From contig NZ_JAXIVS010000024.1 in NCBI RefSeq assembly GCF_034259325.1, positions 37,132-101,131 on the forward strand: DNA of 64,000 bases, written 5' to 3'. Of this stretch, positions 56,692 to 64,000 are shown piece after piece. Under the pieces are notes generated by a model, which saw only the letters and a program-made list of their open reading frames with translations, made no database searches and was not told where the DNA came from. Position 1 is the first letter of the stretch. Every line of letters starts with the position of its first letter. The position numbers and the translations under genes are program-made. Source of the DNA: Hyalangium ruber (GTDB taxonomy: Bacteria > Myxococcota > Myxococcia > Myxococcales > Myxococcaceae).

Positions 56692-57702
56692 CTATTGAGC
56701 GTCCACCGCCGCTTGAGCGTCTACCGCCGCCTGCAAGTAATCCCTGCGCCGCTCGAAGCGATCCTGCGGGACTCCCCAGTCGACGGTCATCTTGGTCTCG
56801 TCACTGAGCAGATCCCGGAGCCCCTGGAGATCATTGGCGACCATGAGCTCCTGAACCTCCTTGCGGGTGGCCGTCGTGTAATCCCCCCGGTACCTGAGGT
56901 CCACGGCGATGTCCTTGATCGCAGGGTCCAGCTTGTCCCAGTCGACGGTGCCGTACTTGGCGACCGTGTCTGTCTTGCTGGAGATGCGCTTCACATCCGC
57001 CTCGTACTGGTCATACATCTTGGTGAACAAGTTCTTCTGTGCCAGCGAGGAGATCTCGACGGCTTTGACATCCTCCCTGGCGATGAAGTCGGCGGCCTCC
57101 TGGCCGGTCAAGCCCGCTCCCTGGGCGAGGAGCTCGGCATCTGCCTGAGGCACGCCCGCGGTGGTCAGATCGGAGACGATGTCCTCCGTCTCCCGCTCCT
57201 TCATGTCGTAACCGCGACCGATGGTGACCCCCGAGGCGCCTCCGGGCCAGTGGGAGACGCGGCTGAAGTAGGCCCCCTTCGTCTCGAGCCCCTCGGCATC
57301 GAACGTCAGTTGTCCCTCCGGAACGGTGAAGTCGCTGACGAAAGTCTGCGGCGTGGCGCTCAGAGGGGTGGCCTGAAGGAGCTCAGGCATCGCCGCCACG
57401 GCCTGGGCCGGATTGAACGCGGCCGCATCGAGCGTCGCGTTGGCGATGGGCGTGGACGACGTGAGGTTGGACACCCCCGAGAGGTTGGGCATCCCGGAGA
57501 GGTTCTTGGCGGGCTCGAACGAGCTCTGCTCGAAGTTCACCGGGGAGGTCGCAACGGCGGCCTGGTCCTTGGCTGCGTCCGTGGCGGCCTTGTTGGCGGT
57601 GGTGTTCGAGAGCCCCCGAGTGTTGTCGGCGGAGACCGAGTTCGAAGCAGAGCGGGAGGCAGAGGAGCGCGAAGACGAACCACCGACGGAATCAAGACCC
57701 AT
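56692..57702 (-). CDS. Pesticin/T4-lysozyme-like peptidoglycan hydrolase
   Basis: The 336-aa protein has a Ser/Ala/Asn-rich, low-complexity N-terminal half (about 1-125). A C-terminal domain of about 200 residues resembles the pesticin lysozyme domain: FDAEGLETKGAYFSRVSHWP, then GGASGVTIGRGYDM. Glu137 or Glu140 would be the T4-lysozyme Glu11 equivalent and Thr160 the Thr26 equivalent. It should cleave the glycan of peptidoglycan. No signal peptide is visible, so export would need another route. The ATG at 57702 is chosen; upstream residues to 57843 look non-coding. The C-terminus ends in a duplicated AAVDAQ. Confidence 0.7.
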   Translation of the reverse strand: MGLDSVGGSSSRSSASRSASNSVSADNTRGLSNTTANKAATDAAKDQAAVATSPVNFEQSSFEPAKNLSGMPNLSGVSNLTSSTPIANATLDAAAFNPAQAVAAMPELLQATPLSATPQTFVSDFTVPEGQLTFDAEGLETKGAYFSRVSHWPGGASGVTIGRGYDMKERETEDIVSDLTTAGVPQADAELLAQGAGLTGQEAADFIAREDVKAVEISSLAQKNLFTKMYDQYEADVKRISSKTDTVAKYGTVDWDKLDPAIKDIAVDLRYRGDYTTATRKEVQELMVANDLQGLRDLLSDETKMTVDWGVPQDRFERRRDYLQAAVDAQAAVDAQ

Positions 57703-57839
57703 GGGTAATCTCGGGGGGGCTGAAGTGAGCGATGGTGAGAATGGTACTCCCCGTGTGTGTCCATGTCGAGACAATCCGTATGTGAGCGCTGTCTCTGGAT
57801 GAGAGGAGGATCGGCAACCACTTTGACACACATTCACCT

Positions 57840-58943
57840 TCATTTGACGAGGAATGCCGCTTCGCCGACGGCGAAGTGGTCGGGCTCCGCCTCGCCTTGG
57901 GCTCTTTCGAGGAAGGCGAGCGCTAGCGGCCGCGCTTCCGGCAGTGGCCGCTCGATTATCTGGGCGCAGCCTGCAAGTTGGATGACATAGGTACCGGCAC
58001 TGCGGGAGCTGGCCCCGGCGCGGAGGGCCGCTTCCCCACCCCCGATGAGCGCGCGGACGATCGCGGACCCCGCGGCATCAGGCTCGCGGCTCAAGAGTCC
58101 TATCAGCGCCTCGGTGAGCCCATATGTCGCGGGCCGTGTGGGGCGCGCCACGAGCCTTGCCGCGATCGGCGCGATGATCTCCGCGCCGCGCTGGGTCAAC
58201 TCGTAGGTAATGTGAAGGAGCGCCCATTCGCCGAGCGGCTCGAGGTCGAGCGCGTCGAGGAGCTCGTCGAGCGGCGCCAGCGCCGCGTTCCTGCGCGCGG
58301 CAGCGCCCTGGTCATCGGCGCTGCGGCCCTCCAGAAGCTCTGTCAGCCTCCTGTCGGGACTCGCGCGCTGGCCGTCGAGGGCGAGGGACTTCGGCGGCCG
58401 AAGCTCGGAATCCTTCTTGAGAATGGCGGCACTCACGTCTTCGGAAGGTACGAAGGTGACCCGGCAGCGCACGGGCTTGTCCTCTGAAGATTCGATTTCG
58501 GGAGAGGGATTGCGATATTCCATCTCGAAGAGCAGCGCATAGTGACCTTCTGGCAGCTCGATCGGATGCACGCTCGCGTAGTACATGTCGCAGATCTCGA
58601 TGCCGCCCTTCGCCGCTTCGAACGGAACGACGATCGCGCGAAACGCCCCAGGCGAGACTTGCAGCGTGTCCGCCATCGCCACCTCGAAAGGCACGTCCCC
58701 GGCGTCTTCGTTCACGCGGAACGACACATTGCCGCGACGCCAGGAGAAGCCTTGACGCATCGCCTGATCCGTCCAGCTGTTGTGACCGGGATAAGGCAAC
58801 CAGCGTGAGCTGACCGTCACGAAGCTCTGCACGATGCTGACGACGAACTCCGCGAGGATGACGCGCTTCGCCTTCGAGCCACGCTTCGGGCGCTTCGACG
58901 CGGAAGCCCTCTTTACCGCAACCTTCTTCTTTCGCGTGGCCAT
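57840..58943 (-). CDS. ComJ-like domain protein with long C-terminal extension
   Basis: The 367-aa protein has a Lys/Arg-rich N-terminus (MATRKKKVAVKR). A domain at about 32-175 resembles ComJ/Nin, the inhibitor of the competence nuclease NucA: SWTDQAMRQGFSWRRGNVSF, then FRAIVVPFEAAKGGIEI and LPEGHYALLFEME. The C-terminal 190 residues are helical and may form HEAT-like repeats. Proteins of the ComJ family can act as nuclease immunity proteins, but no nuclease gene is adjacent. The lysozyme-like gene follows after 137 bases. The family call is by pattern only. Confidence 0.6.
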   Translation of the reverse strand: MATRKKKVAVKRASASKRPKRGSKAKRVILAEFVVSIVQSFVTVSSRWLPYPGHNSWTDQAMRQGFSWRRGNVSFRVNEDAGDVPFEVAMADTLQVSPGAFRAIVVPFEAAKGGIEICDMYYASVHPIELPEGHYALLFEMEYRNPSPEIESSEDKPVRCRVTFVPSEDVSAAILKKDSELRPPKSLALDGQRASPDRRLTELLEGRSADDQGAAARRNAALAPLDELLDALDLEPLGEWALLHITYELTQRGAEIIAPIAARLVARPTRPATYGLTEALIGLLSREPDAAGSAIVRALIGGGEAALRAGASSRSAGTYVIQLAGCAQIIERPLPEARPLALAFLERAQGEAEPDHFAVGEAAFLVK

Positions 58944-59105
58944 GAGCTCTTCTCTCGTTATGGACGGACGGCCTCGGCTGAGCCGTGATGGACAACCGGT
59001 ATGGTGCTATCGCAAGGTCGGATGCAACCGGACTCACGCCGCGCCGAGGCGGGGTGCTGGGAACGCCGTCATCGGCTCGTCCTTTGAGCGATCAAGGAGC
59101 AGGAC

Positions 59106-59759
59106 ATGACCATCACTATCACCGCCTTTGAACGCTCGCCCGATCGCGGCAAGGGACTGGCGCGGGACATGCGGGTGCGCTGGGCGCTGGAAGAGGTGGG
59201 CCAGCCCTACGACGTCCGTCTGCTGTCATTCGATGCGATGAAGGAGCCCGCGCACAAGGCGCTGCATCCGTTCGGGCAGATCCCAACCTACGAGGAGGGC
59301 GATCTCTCCCTGTTCGAGTCCGGCGCGATTGTCTTCCACATCGCGGAGCGCCATGCCGGCCTGCTGCCGGAAAATGCGAATGGCCGCGCGCGCGCGATCG
59401 CGTGGATGTTCGCGGCGCTCAACACGGTCGAGCCGCCGATCTTCGACCGCAGTCTGGTGATGATTCTCGAGCGCGACCAGCCCTGGTACGAGCATCGCCT
59501 GCGCGCGCTGGACGACCTCATCCGGAAACGGCTGGACGATCTCTCCGCGCGCCTCGGCGACGCCGACTGGCTCGACGGCGCCTTCAGCGCGGCCGACATT
59601 CTCATGGTGACGGTCCTGCGCAGGTTGCAGGGGTCGGACATTCTCGAGGCGTATCCGAACCTCGCCGCCTATATCGCCCGCGCCGAAGCGCGGCCGGCCT
59701 ACAAGCGTGCGTTCGCTGCGCAACTCGCGGTGTTCAACGCCGCCCCGCCGACCGGGTGA
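59106..59759 (+). CDS. Glutathione S-transferase family protein
   Basis: The 217-aa protein has a thioredoxin-fold N-terminal domain (residues 1-80) ending in FGQIPTYEEGDLSLFESGAI, with the conserved cis-Pro and the ES pair that binds the glutathione gamma-glutamyl group. An all-helical C-terminal domain follows (LSARLGDADWLDGAFSAADILMVTVLRR). It probably conjugates or reduces electrophiles with glutathione. It is divergent from the ComJ-like gene. The ATG follows AAGGAG at good spacing. Confidence 0.88.
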   Translation: MTITITAFERSPDRGKGLARDMRVRWALEEVGQPYDVRLLSFDAMKEPAHKALHPFGQIPTYEEGDLSLFESGAIVFHIAERHAGLLPENANGRARAIAWMFAALNTVEPPIFDRSLVMILERDQPWYEHRLRALDDLIRKRLDDLSARLGDADWLDGAFSAADILMVTVLRRLQGSDILEAYPNLAAYIARAEARPAYKRAFAAQLAVFNAAPPTG

Positions 59760-59958
59760 CGGCGCGCGAGCTTACTGGCCGCGAGTGCAGCGCCCCGCAG
59801 GTAGTGGCCCGGGTAAGCCAGGCAAGGCGCGGGCGCGGGCCGCCCCACGCGGCCCAGGGATGCGCCGCGGCGGACTCGAAGCTGGGGCCTCTCGTCCGTC
59901 TGGTGACGAGCCGCTTTGTTGGCGTTGACGGATTTGATGCTACGCCCTGGCTTTGGAT

Positions 59959-59975
59959 GCATTCGCATCGAATGC
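59959..59975. promoter_or_regulatory. Inverted repeat (operator-like dyad)
   Basis: The sequence GCATTCG-CAT-CGAATGC is a perfect 7-bp dyad with a 3-base spacer, 22 bases before the start codon of the RCC1-like gene. It could be a repressor site or a small leader hairpin; no regulator gene is adjacent. Confidence 0.35.
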
Positions 59976-59996
59976 TTCATGATTAGGAGTCATCGA

Positions 59997-60555
59997 ATGC
60001 CGATCAGTCCTCGAGGATGGATGAGCAGGCTGTTGGGAGTGTGGCTTGGGCTCTGGCTGGGGGTTGGCTGCGGACAGCCCACGGTGGAGCGGGAAGAGCA
60101 GACCTCACGCTTCTCGGCCCTCCGTGGCGCCCCGGCACGAACCCGTGCCGCCGGTGCCTCCCACTCGCTGACGGTTCGCTCGGACGGCTCAGTGTGGGCC
60201 GTGGGCGACAACACCTACGGCCAGCTGGGCAATGGCAACACGACCAGCCGGACGGTGCCGGTACGGGTGCTCATCGTGAACGGCGTGGTGGACGTGGCCG
60301 CGAACTACACCCACTCGCTGGCGTTGGGCGCGAACGGCAGGGTGTGGGCCTGGGGCTCCAACACCTCGGGCCAGTTGGGGGATGGCACCACGAGCAACCG
60401 CACGCTTCCGTGGGCGGTGCAGGGCGTGAGCGGGAGTGGTGGCCGTGGCCACGCTCGCCACCCACTCGCTGGCGTTGCGCTCGGATGGCACGGTGTGGGC
60501 CTGGGGCAGTAATACCCGACAGCTCCAGCTCGGCCCCGGTGGCGCGCACGTCTGA
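59997..60555 (+). pseudogene. RCC1-repeat lipoprotein, truncated and frameshifted
   Basis: The frame starts at an ATG with TAGGAGT seven bases upstream and a lipoprotein-like signal (LGLWLGVGC). RCC1 repeats follow (HSLTVRSDGSVWAVGDNTYGQ, HSLALGANGRVWAWGSNTSGQ). Near 60435 the repeat continues in another frame (THSLALRSDGTVWAWGSN), so at least one frameshift is present. Coding similarity then stops at 60518, where a repeat array begins. Intact RCC1 propellers need about seven blades and only about three remain, so this is a broken surface protein gene. Confidence 0.75.
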
Positions 60556-60670
60556 CGGCTCCAGCTCGGCCCGGTGGGCGCACCAGGACGGCAGCCATCG
60601 TCACCGCGTTCAGCTCGCCCCCGGTTGCGCGCACGTCGGACAGCTCCATCCCGGGCCGGTGGAGCGTGCC
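60518..60670. repeat. 36-bp-unit repeat array, copy 1
   Basis: Imperfect tandem units of about 36 bases share the core ACAGCTCCAGCTCGGCCCCG. The array starts exactly where RCC1 homology ends. A similar array in the same orientation is at 62281-62413, and the two align over about 120 bases. Confidence 0.7.
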
Positions 60671-60691
60671 AGGGGACGCGCAGCAGTCCCC

Positions 60692-61450
60692 TCAGCGCGG
60701 AGTGACGCGCCCGCCGATCTCCGGGAAGCGCTCGTAAGCCCGCTTCAGCGCGTCCAAGTGGGCGCGGTCATCGAGATCAAGCGGTGCCTCCGTGAGCTGC
60801 ACCACCCACCCGCCCGACGCCGTGCGCCGCGCCCGCGAGAGCAGTTCGGCGTCGCGCGAGGAATCTGGGAATCCGATGGCTCGTGCGGCAGCGGCAGACC
60901 AGTAGTTCAGCCACCCGAGGTGAGCGGGAATTTCGGGTGAGCGGAGGTGCTCGTAGAACTTCAGGGCGGGCAGCCCCCGGCGTGGGGATGGCGGCCCCTC
61001 CTCCGTGGGGGCCGTCTGATACGCGATGTCTACCGCAGCGTCGTATGGCGTCGCCTCCCCCCACAGCGCACACGCCCCCTCCGCCACGCCCTCGAGCACA
61101 GCCGCCGCTGACGCGCTCACGCGCTCGTCCAGTGGCAGTTCCGCATGCACTTCAAACAGGGGTTGACCGCCTGGGTTGCGGCGTCCCGATCTTTCCCTAC
61201 CGTTAACCGTCACGGGGTAGCTCTCGTCCCCGTTGCACAGGAGAGGGAATTTCCCGTCACGCGTCTTTTCTGCGAGCCACGCATCGCGCTGCGGCAAGGC
61301 GATGGGGCGCCCGCTGTCGGAGATCCGCCACTCCAGGCACAAGCCAGGGAGCGCCTTTTCCATCCCGTGGACGACAGCGAGCGCGCGACCGTCGTTCCCC
61401 ACGAGAGCAGGCGCGTAGGCTCTGACGCTGAGGGTTCTAAGCTTGGTCAT
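60692..61450 (-). CDS. DUF5953-like protein, candidate immunity partner
   Basis: The 252-aa cytosolic protein begins with LSVRAYAPALVGNDGRALAV and contains PIALPQRDAWLAEKTRDG and GWLNYWSAAAARAIGFP. These resemble a myxobacterial family I know as DUF5953, usually found beside a lipoprotein gene. Its ATG overlaps the stop of that upstream gene by four bases (ATGA). Coupling to a nuclease-like lipoprotein suggests immunity or accessory function, which is an inference. Confidence 0.55.
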   Translation of the reverse strand: MTKLRTLSVRAYAPALVGNDGRALAVVHGMEKALPGLCLEWRISDSGRPIALPQRDAWLAEKTRDGKFPLLCNGDESYPVTVNGRERSGRRNPGGQPLFEVHAELPLDERVSASAAAVLEGVAEGACALWGEATPYDAAVDIAYQTAPTEEGPPSPRRGLPALKFYEHLRSPEIPAHLGWLNYWSAAAARAIGFPDSSRDAELLSRARRTASGGWVVQLTEAPLDLDDRAHLDALKRAYERFPEIGGRVTPR

Positions 61451-62175
61451 CGTTTGCACCCCGTGACGACGATATTGAGGGACCGATCCCGTTCCAGCAG
61501 CGCGTCTTTGTGCGCTTGGGTGCTCACCCCAATCTTGTAGCCATATCCGCATGCCGCCGCCGCGTCTTGCTCCTTTTCTAGCTGCTCCATTTCCTTCTCA
61601 ATCTCCCGCCTCCGGATGAAGGGAGCGTATGTGTCGAATTTGTTGGTCTTGATCTCCCACAGCATGCGTACGCCCACTTGCAGCGCATCGAAGCGCACAC
61701 CGCGCACGAGCACGTCCATACCGGGATAACGGTTGGGCGGAAACTTATCGGCGCACTCGTCATGCGCATCATCCCCGCCCGCGTGCGGCACGAAGATGGG
61801 ATGGCACTCCGGGCGGCGCTCCAGCGTCGCTGGGGCAGGCGGGGCGCTCCTGTTCGCTCTGGGCTCCTCCGGTGCGGGGTTCGCCTCCGGTTCCTTCAAG
61901 GCCCGAGGAGCGTCTCCGGCCCAAAGGCCCGGCTCCTGGGTTGGCGGCAAGACGCGCTTGTGCGGGCTCCTTGGCAGGGGCTGGGGGCGAACCTGCCCTG
62001 GCTGCCCGGGGGTGGGAAGGCCCGTGCCGGGCACAGCGGGTGGGCGTACGGGCGCCCAAGCGTAGGTCTCAGGCGCCTCTTGAGTCTCATGCGCCTTTTG
62101 AGAAGTGGCACACCCAGCAACGGACACGGCAGCGGCAACGGCTTGGAGGAGCGCGCTGCGAGTTCGGAAGTTCAT
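61447..62175 (-). CDS. Lipoprotein with restriction-endonuclease-like C-terminal domain (DUF6310-like), candidate toxin
   Basis: The 242-aa protein has a lipobox (SVAGC, Cys22), a Pro-rich linker of about 90 residues, and a C-terminal domain at about 123-242. That domain has the pattern of a PD-(D/E)xK nuclease: PGMDVLVRGVRFDALQ (Asp154 or Asp163) followed by LWEIKTNKFD (Glu174, Lys176). It resembles the myxobacterial DUF6310 group. The layout (lipid anchor, flexible linker, compact nuclease-like end, coupled partner gene) is like SitA toxins of Myxococcus. AAGGAC precedes the ATG at 62175. Longer upstream frame is antisense to repeats and unlikely to code. Confidence 0.6.
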   Translation of the reverse strand: MNFRTRSALLQAVAAAVSVAGCATSQKAHETQEAPETYAWAPVRPPAVPGTGLPTPGQPGQVRPQPLPRSPHKRVLPPTQEPGLWAGDAPRALKEPEANPAPEEPRANRSAPPAPATLERRPECHPIFVPHAGGDDAHDECADKFPPNRYPGMDVLVRGVRFDALQVGVRMLWEIKTNKFDTYAPFIRRREIEKEMEQLEKEQDAAAACGYGYKIGVSTQAHKDALLERDRSLNIVVTGCKR

Positions 62176-62643
62176 TCCACGTCCTTTCACCGAAGAGGGG
62201 GCGGTGCGGGTCAAGGCTGGGCCAGTTCCGCTCGGAAGTCTGCCAACATGCTCTGACGGCTTGAACCGGGGGCGCGCGTCCGTCAGCTCCAGCTCGGAGC
62301 AAAGCGCGCACGTCGGACAGCTCCAGCTCGGCCCCGGTGGCGCACTAGGACGGCAGCCATCGTCGCGGCGCCCAGCTCGGCCCCGGTGGCGCGAGCGGCG
62401 GACAGCTCGCCCTACTGGGCTGCGCTTCGCGCTGTACTCCGCGTGGCCAGCCTGTGCCTCCCGAGCATCCGAAACACCGCGCCTGCGCAAGCCCCCACGG
62501 AGGACGTGCAGGTGGGCTCGGCGGAGGAGGCGCTGAGCGCACCGAGCAGCACGCGCGCCCCAAGTGCGATCCCGGTGCCAGCGGCCTCCGCACGCTGACG
62601 GGCGCGCCGCGTAGTAGGATGCGGCGGACCGGAGGGGGCGCAG
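62176..62643. other. 468-bp gene-poor region holding repeat array copy 2
   Basis: The region between the lipoprotein start and the Lys-rich protein contains the second repeat array (62281-62413). A short open stretch to 62598 has no recognisable protein. It probably also holds promoters for the two flanking genes, which point away from each other. Confidence 0.45.
62281..62413. repeat. 36-bp-unit repeat array, copy 2
   Basis: This array has the same core unit and unit order as 60518-60670 in direct orientation, including the shared block ACGGCAGCCATCGTC. The two copies bracket the lipoprotein/DUF5953 gene pair, about 1.6 kb apart. Confidence 0.7.
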
Positions 62644-63189
62644 ATGCCAACGAACGCGAAGAAAGAGAAGAAGAAGGCGCGGCAAAAGGAGACCAACGCC
62701 ATGGTCACATGGTGGGAAGCCGAGGTCGGACCGCGCCCAGCGATTCTGGAAGCGGCGCTCGGAGGACTGCTGACGCACCTGAAAGCGCCGACCGTATGGA
62801 ACGCCCTCAAGAGCACACTGGCGAAACATCCCGACAAGGATCCTCAGAAGATCCTGGATGAGGTCCACCGGAGTGTACGACCAATCAGGCGCCAGAAGCT
62901 TGGGCTCAAGCCGAAGACCCAAACCCAGCAGAAGCCGAAGCCGAAGGCTGAGAAGGTGATTGACTGGTGGCGGCGCAACATCGGCGACGAGGTCCCGAGG
63001 CTCGAGGCGCGCCTTACGAGAATGGCCAATGGTGTCCCGCTCACCAACCTCAAGCGTGCTCTCAAAGGCGCCCAGGTCAAGGCGAAGGGGGCTGGAGCCA
63101 TGCTGAAGAAGGCAGAGAAACACGTGCAGAGCTACCGGAAATCGATTGAAGAGGCTGGCGCAGGGAAAGACGAGGAGCCTGGGAAGTAG
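62644..63189 (+). CDS. Lys-rich hypothetical protein with two internal repeats
   Basis: The 181-aa product is strongly basic. Two related segments, at about residues 20-60 (MVTWWEAEVGPRPAILEAAL) and 104-143 (VIDWWRRNIGDEVPRLEARL), share W-W, E/D-V, P and L-E-A-x-L positions, suggesting an internal duplication of a helical unit. A Lys/Pro/Gln-rich linker lies between them. It may bind nucleic acid through its basic surface. No family is recognised. Confidence 0.5.
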   Translation: MPTNAKKEKKKARQKETNAMVTWWEAEVGPRPAILEAALGGLLTHLKAPTVWNALKSTLAKHPDKDPQKILDEVHRSVRPIRRQKLGLKPKTQTQQKPKPKAEKVIDWWRRNIGDEVPRLEARLTRMANGVPLTNLKRALKGAQVKAKGAGAMLKKAEKHVQSYRKSIEEAGAGKDEEPGK

Positions 63190-63316
63190 AGCCCGCGCCC
63201 TGGCATGCACCGCGCAGGGGCGGCGGGCATGAGCACACAACAGCAGGCAGAGTTGCACAGGGCCTGGGGCCGCAACGCGCTGGGCGAGTTGTAAGTCCTC
63301 GCCGTGCCCCGTCCCG

Positions 63317-63544
63317 ACACGGAGCTGCCCCGTCCTTGGCCGCACGGAGGTAGAGCGTCGGCCCGGACACCCCCAGCTTCTGCGCCGCGTCCGTCACCGT
63401 CCCTCCCGCCGCCACGGTGTGCTCGGCATAGCGCACCGCGAAGACGCGCAGCGCCTCAGGGAACGGCAACGAGCCACTGCGCCGCCCAGCCTTCAGCCGC
63501 TGCGCCTCCTGACGGAACTGCTCCAAGTCCTTCTCCAACTCCAC
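63317..63544 (-). pseudogene. Truncated tnpA of IS66-like element
   Basis: About 76 codons starting at GTG (63544), preceded by AGGAGG, encode ELEKDLEQFRQEAQRL and a helix-turn-helix-like stretch (GTVTDAAQKLGVSGPTLYLR). The frame then runs into the opposite terminal repeat. IS66 TnpA proteins are small HTH proteins of this sort. The rest of the transposition genes are missing. Confidence 0.6.
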
Positions 63545-63623
63545 CGACCACCTCCTGGTGTGTGGCCGCAGGTGGTCTCACGAGAAGGAGAACCCGTCAC
63601 GGCGGGGCACGGCGAGGTCTTAC
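63497..63623. repeat. 127-bp inverted repeat, left copy
   Basis: This stretch is the reverse complement of 63874-64000 with three mismatches over 127 bases. It covers the IS66-like end, the tnpA ribosome-binding site and its first 16 codons. The match may continue past the window edge. Confidence 0.9.
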
Positions 63624-63723
63624 CCCTACACGGCTTCGATTCCCGCCGCCTCTAAGTAATCGGGGCTAAGTCTTTTCAGGGGTAGTATCGCCGCTCCCCG
63701 CTGGGATGGGGAGGGGCGGCGCG

Positions 63724-63873
63724 ATGGCCCGGGCCAAGCGGAGTCTGAAGCTGACGCCGACGGAGCGGAAGAGGCTCCTGCGAGCCCTGCGGCAGCAGGG
63801 TGAAGAGGGCGTCGCTCTGCGAGCGGCCATCGTCCTATGGAGCGCGCAGGGGCAGAGCGCCGCCAGCATCGCT
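63724..63873 (+). pseudogene. N-terminal fragment of an IS630-like transposase or HTH protein, interrupted
   Basis: From the ATG (GGGAGGGG upstream) about 50 codons read as a helix-turn-helix domain (KLTPTERKRLLRALRQQG, ALRAAIVLWSAQGQSAASIA) like the start of IS630-type transposases. The frame is cut at 63874 by the GTAAG end of the second IS66-like copy. Confidence 0.6.
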
Positions 63874-64000
63874 GTAAGACCTCGCCGTGCCCCGTCGTGA
63901 CGGGTTCCCCTTCTCGTGAGACCACCTGCGGCCACACACCAGGAGGTGGTCCGTGGAGTTGGAGAAGGACTTGGAGCAGTTCCGTCAGGAGGCGCAGCGG
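63874..64000 (+). mobile_element. Left end of a second IS66-like element (continues past window)
   Basis: The element starts GTAAGACCTCGCCGTGCCCC, identical to the end at 63623 over these 20 bases. It carries AGGAGG at 63941-63946 and a tnpA start (GTG at 63953) whose 16 visible codons encode the same peptide as the deleted copy. It has inserted into the IS630-like gene. The full element probably lies beyond the window. Confidence 0.7.
63953..64000 (+). CDS. IS66-like tnpA, N-terminal 16 codons (3' end outside window)
   Basis: The visible codons encode VELEKDLEQFRQEAQR with GTG as start and AGGAGG seven bases upstream. The matching copy on the minus strand at 63544 continues into a helix-turn-helix region, which predicts what follows here. 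Confidence 0.55.
   Translation, partial: MELEKDLEQFRQEAQR

Larger units (their letters stand above)
63291..63623 (-). mobile_element. Internally deleted IS66-like element (333 bp)
   Basis: Both ends begin GTAAG: GTAAGTCCTCGCCGTGCCCC at 63291 on the plus strand and GTAAGACCTCGCCGTGCCCC reading left from 63623. These terminal inverted repeats differ at one of the first 20 positions, and the GTAA start is typical of the IS66 family. Inside is only a tnpA-like start and no tnpB/tnpC. The flanking 8 bases (GGCGAGTT and CCCTACAC) do not match, so no target duplication remains. Confidence 0.65.

Noticed and set aside
60518..62413. CRISPR array
   Set aside because: Units are contiguous and imperfect without unique spacers of constant length, and there are no cas genes.
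62386..62598. Short plus-strand open frame after repeat array copy 2
   Set aside because: It starts inside the repeat, is Ala/Ser/Pro-rich and matches nothing recognisable. It is probably non-coding or a remnant.
63631..63656. tRNA or tmRNA 3' end remnant (GGCTTCGATTCCCGCC) as an attachment site
   Set aside because: It resembles a T-arm, but the stem has a mismatch at the loop-closing pair and no acceptor or other arms are present. A match by chance in GC-rich DNA is likely.

Overview
The window looks like a chromosomal segment of a myxobacterium, most likely suborder Cystobacterineae (Archangium, Cystobacter, Hyalangium or Stigmatella-like). The signs are very high GC with G/C-rich third positions, many predicted lipoproteins, a serine/threonine kinase with a long TPR tail, receiver and GGDEF proteins, a PilZ protein of the myxococcal type, and toxin/immunity lipoprotein pairs resembling those used for kin discrimination in Myxococcus. 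No species call is possible from the sequence alone.

The first 28 kb is mostly housekeeping. It holds a GNAT-like protein and an epimerase, an MlaC-like protein behind a TolC-like protein, class I fructose-bisphosphate aldolase, an MFS exporter, tRNA-Ala with a terminator, an RsmB-like methyltransferase, a response regulator, tRNA-Leu, and a receiver-GGDEF protein beside an unusual FAD-oxidoreductase/receiver fusion. Then come miaA, cobT, psd-hisS, a phosphodiesterase, PilZ, a PfkB kinase and a three-gene MCE lipid transport operon (MlaE-MlaF-MlaD). A run of surface proteins and lipoproteins follows, including two tandem paralogues.

From 27.8 to 35.5 kb is the most distinctive block. Two divergently transcribed lipoxygenases keep all five iron ligands. 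The rightward one is in a tight operon with a cytochrome P450 whose oxygen-activation motif is degenerate and with a membrane fatty acid desaturase. Together they look like an oxylipin pathway: desaturation, dioxygenation to a hydroperoxide, then rearrangement or oxidation by the P450. An ECF sigma factor with a membrane partner ends the block.

From 36.9 to 64 kb the content is accessory. There is an AHH-nuclease lipoprotein with an Imm11-like immunity protein, a molybdenum hydroxylase (IorAB type) abutting a crystallin-fold gene that looks 5'-truncated, an alpha/beta hydrolase, a histidine kinase with a FixJ-like regulator, and a Ser/Thr kinase. Next are a stand-alone deaminase-like protein, a tetraheme cytochrome, a phytol-kinase-like plus DUF92 fusion, a pesticin-like lysozyme and a ComJ-like protein. 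The last 4 kb is rearranged: a broken RCC1 gene runs into a 36-bp repeat array, a similar array lies on the far side of a second lipoprotein toxin/immunity-like pair, and two copies of an IS66-like end face away from each other around a broken transposase.
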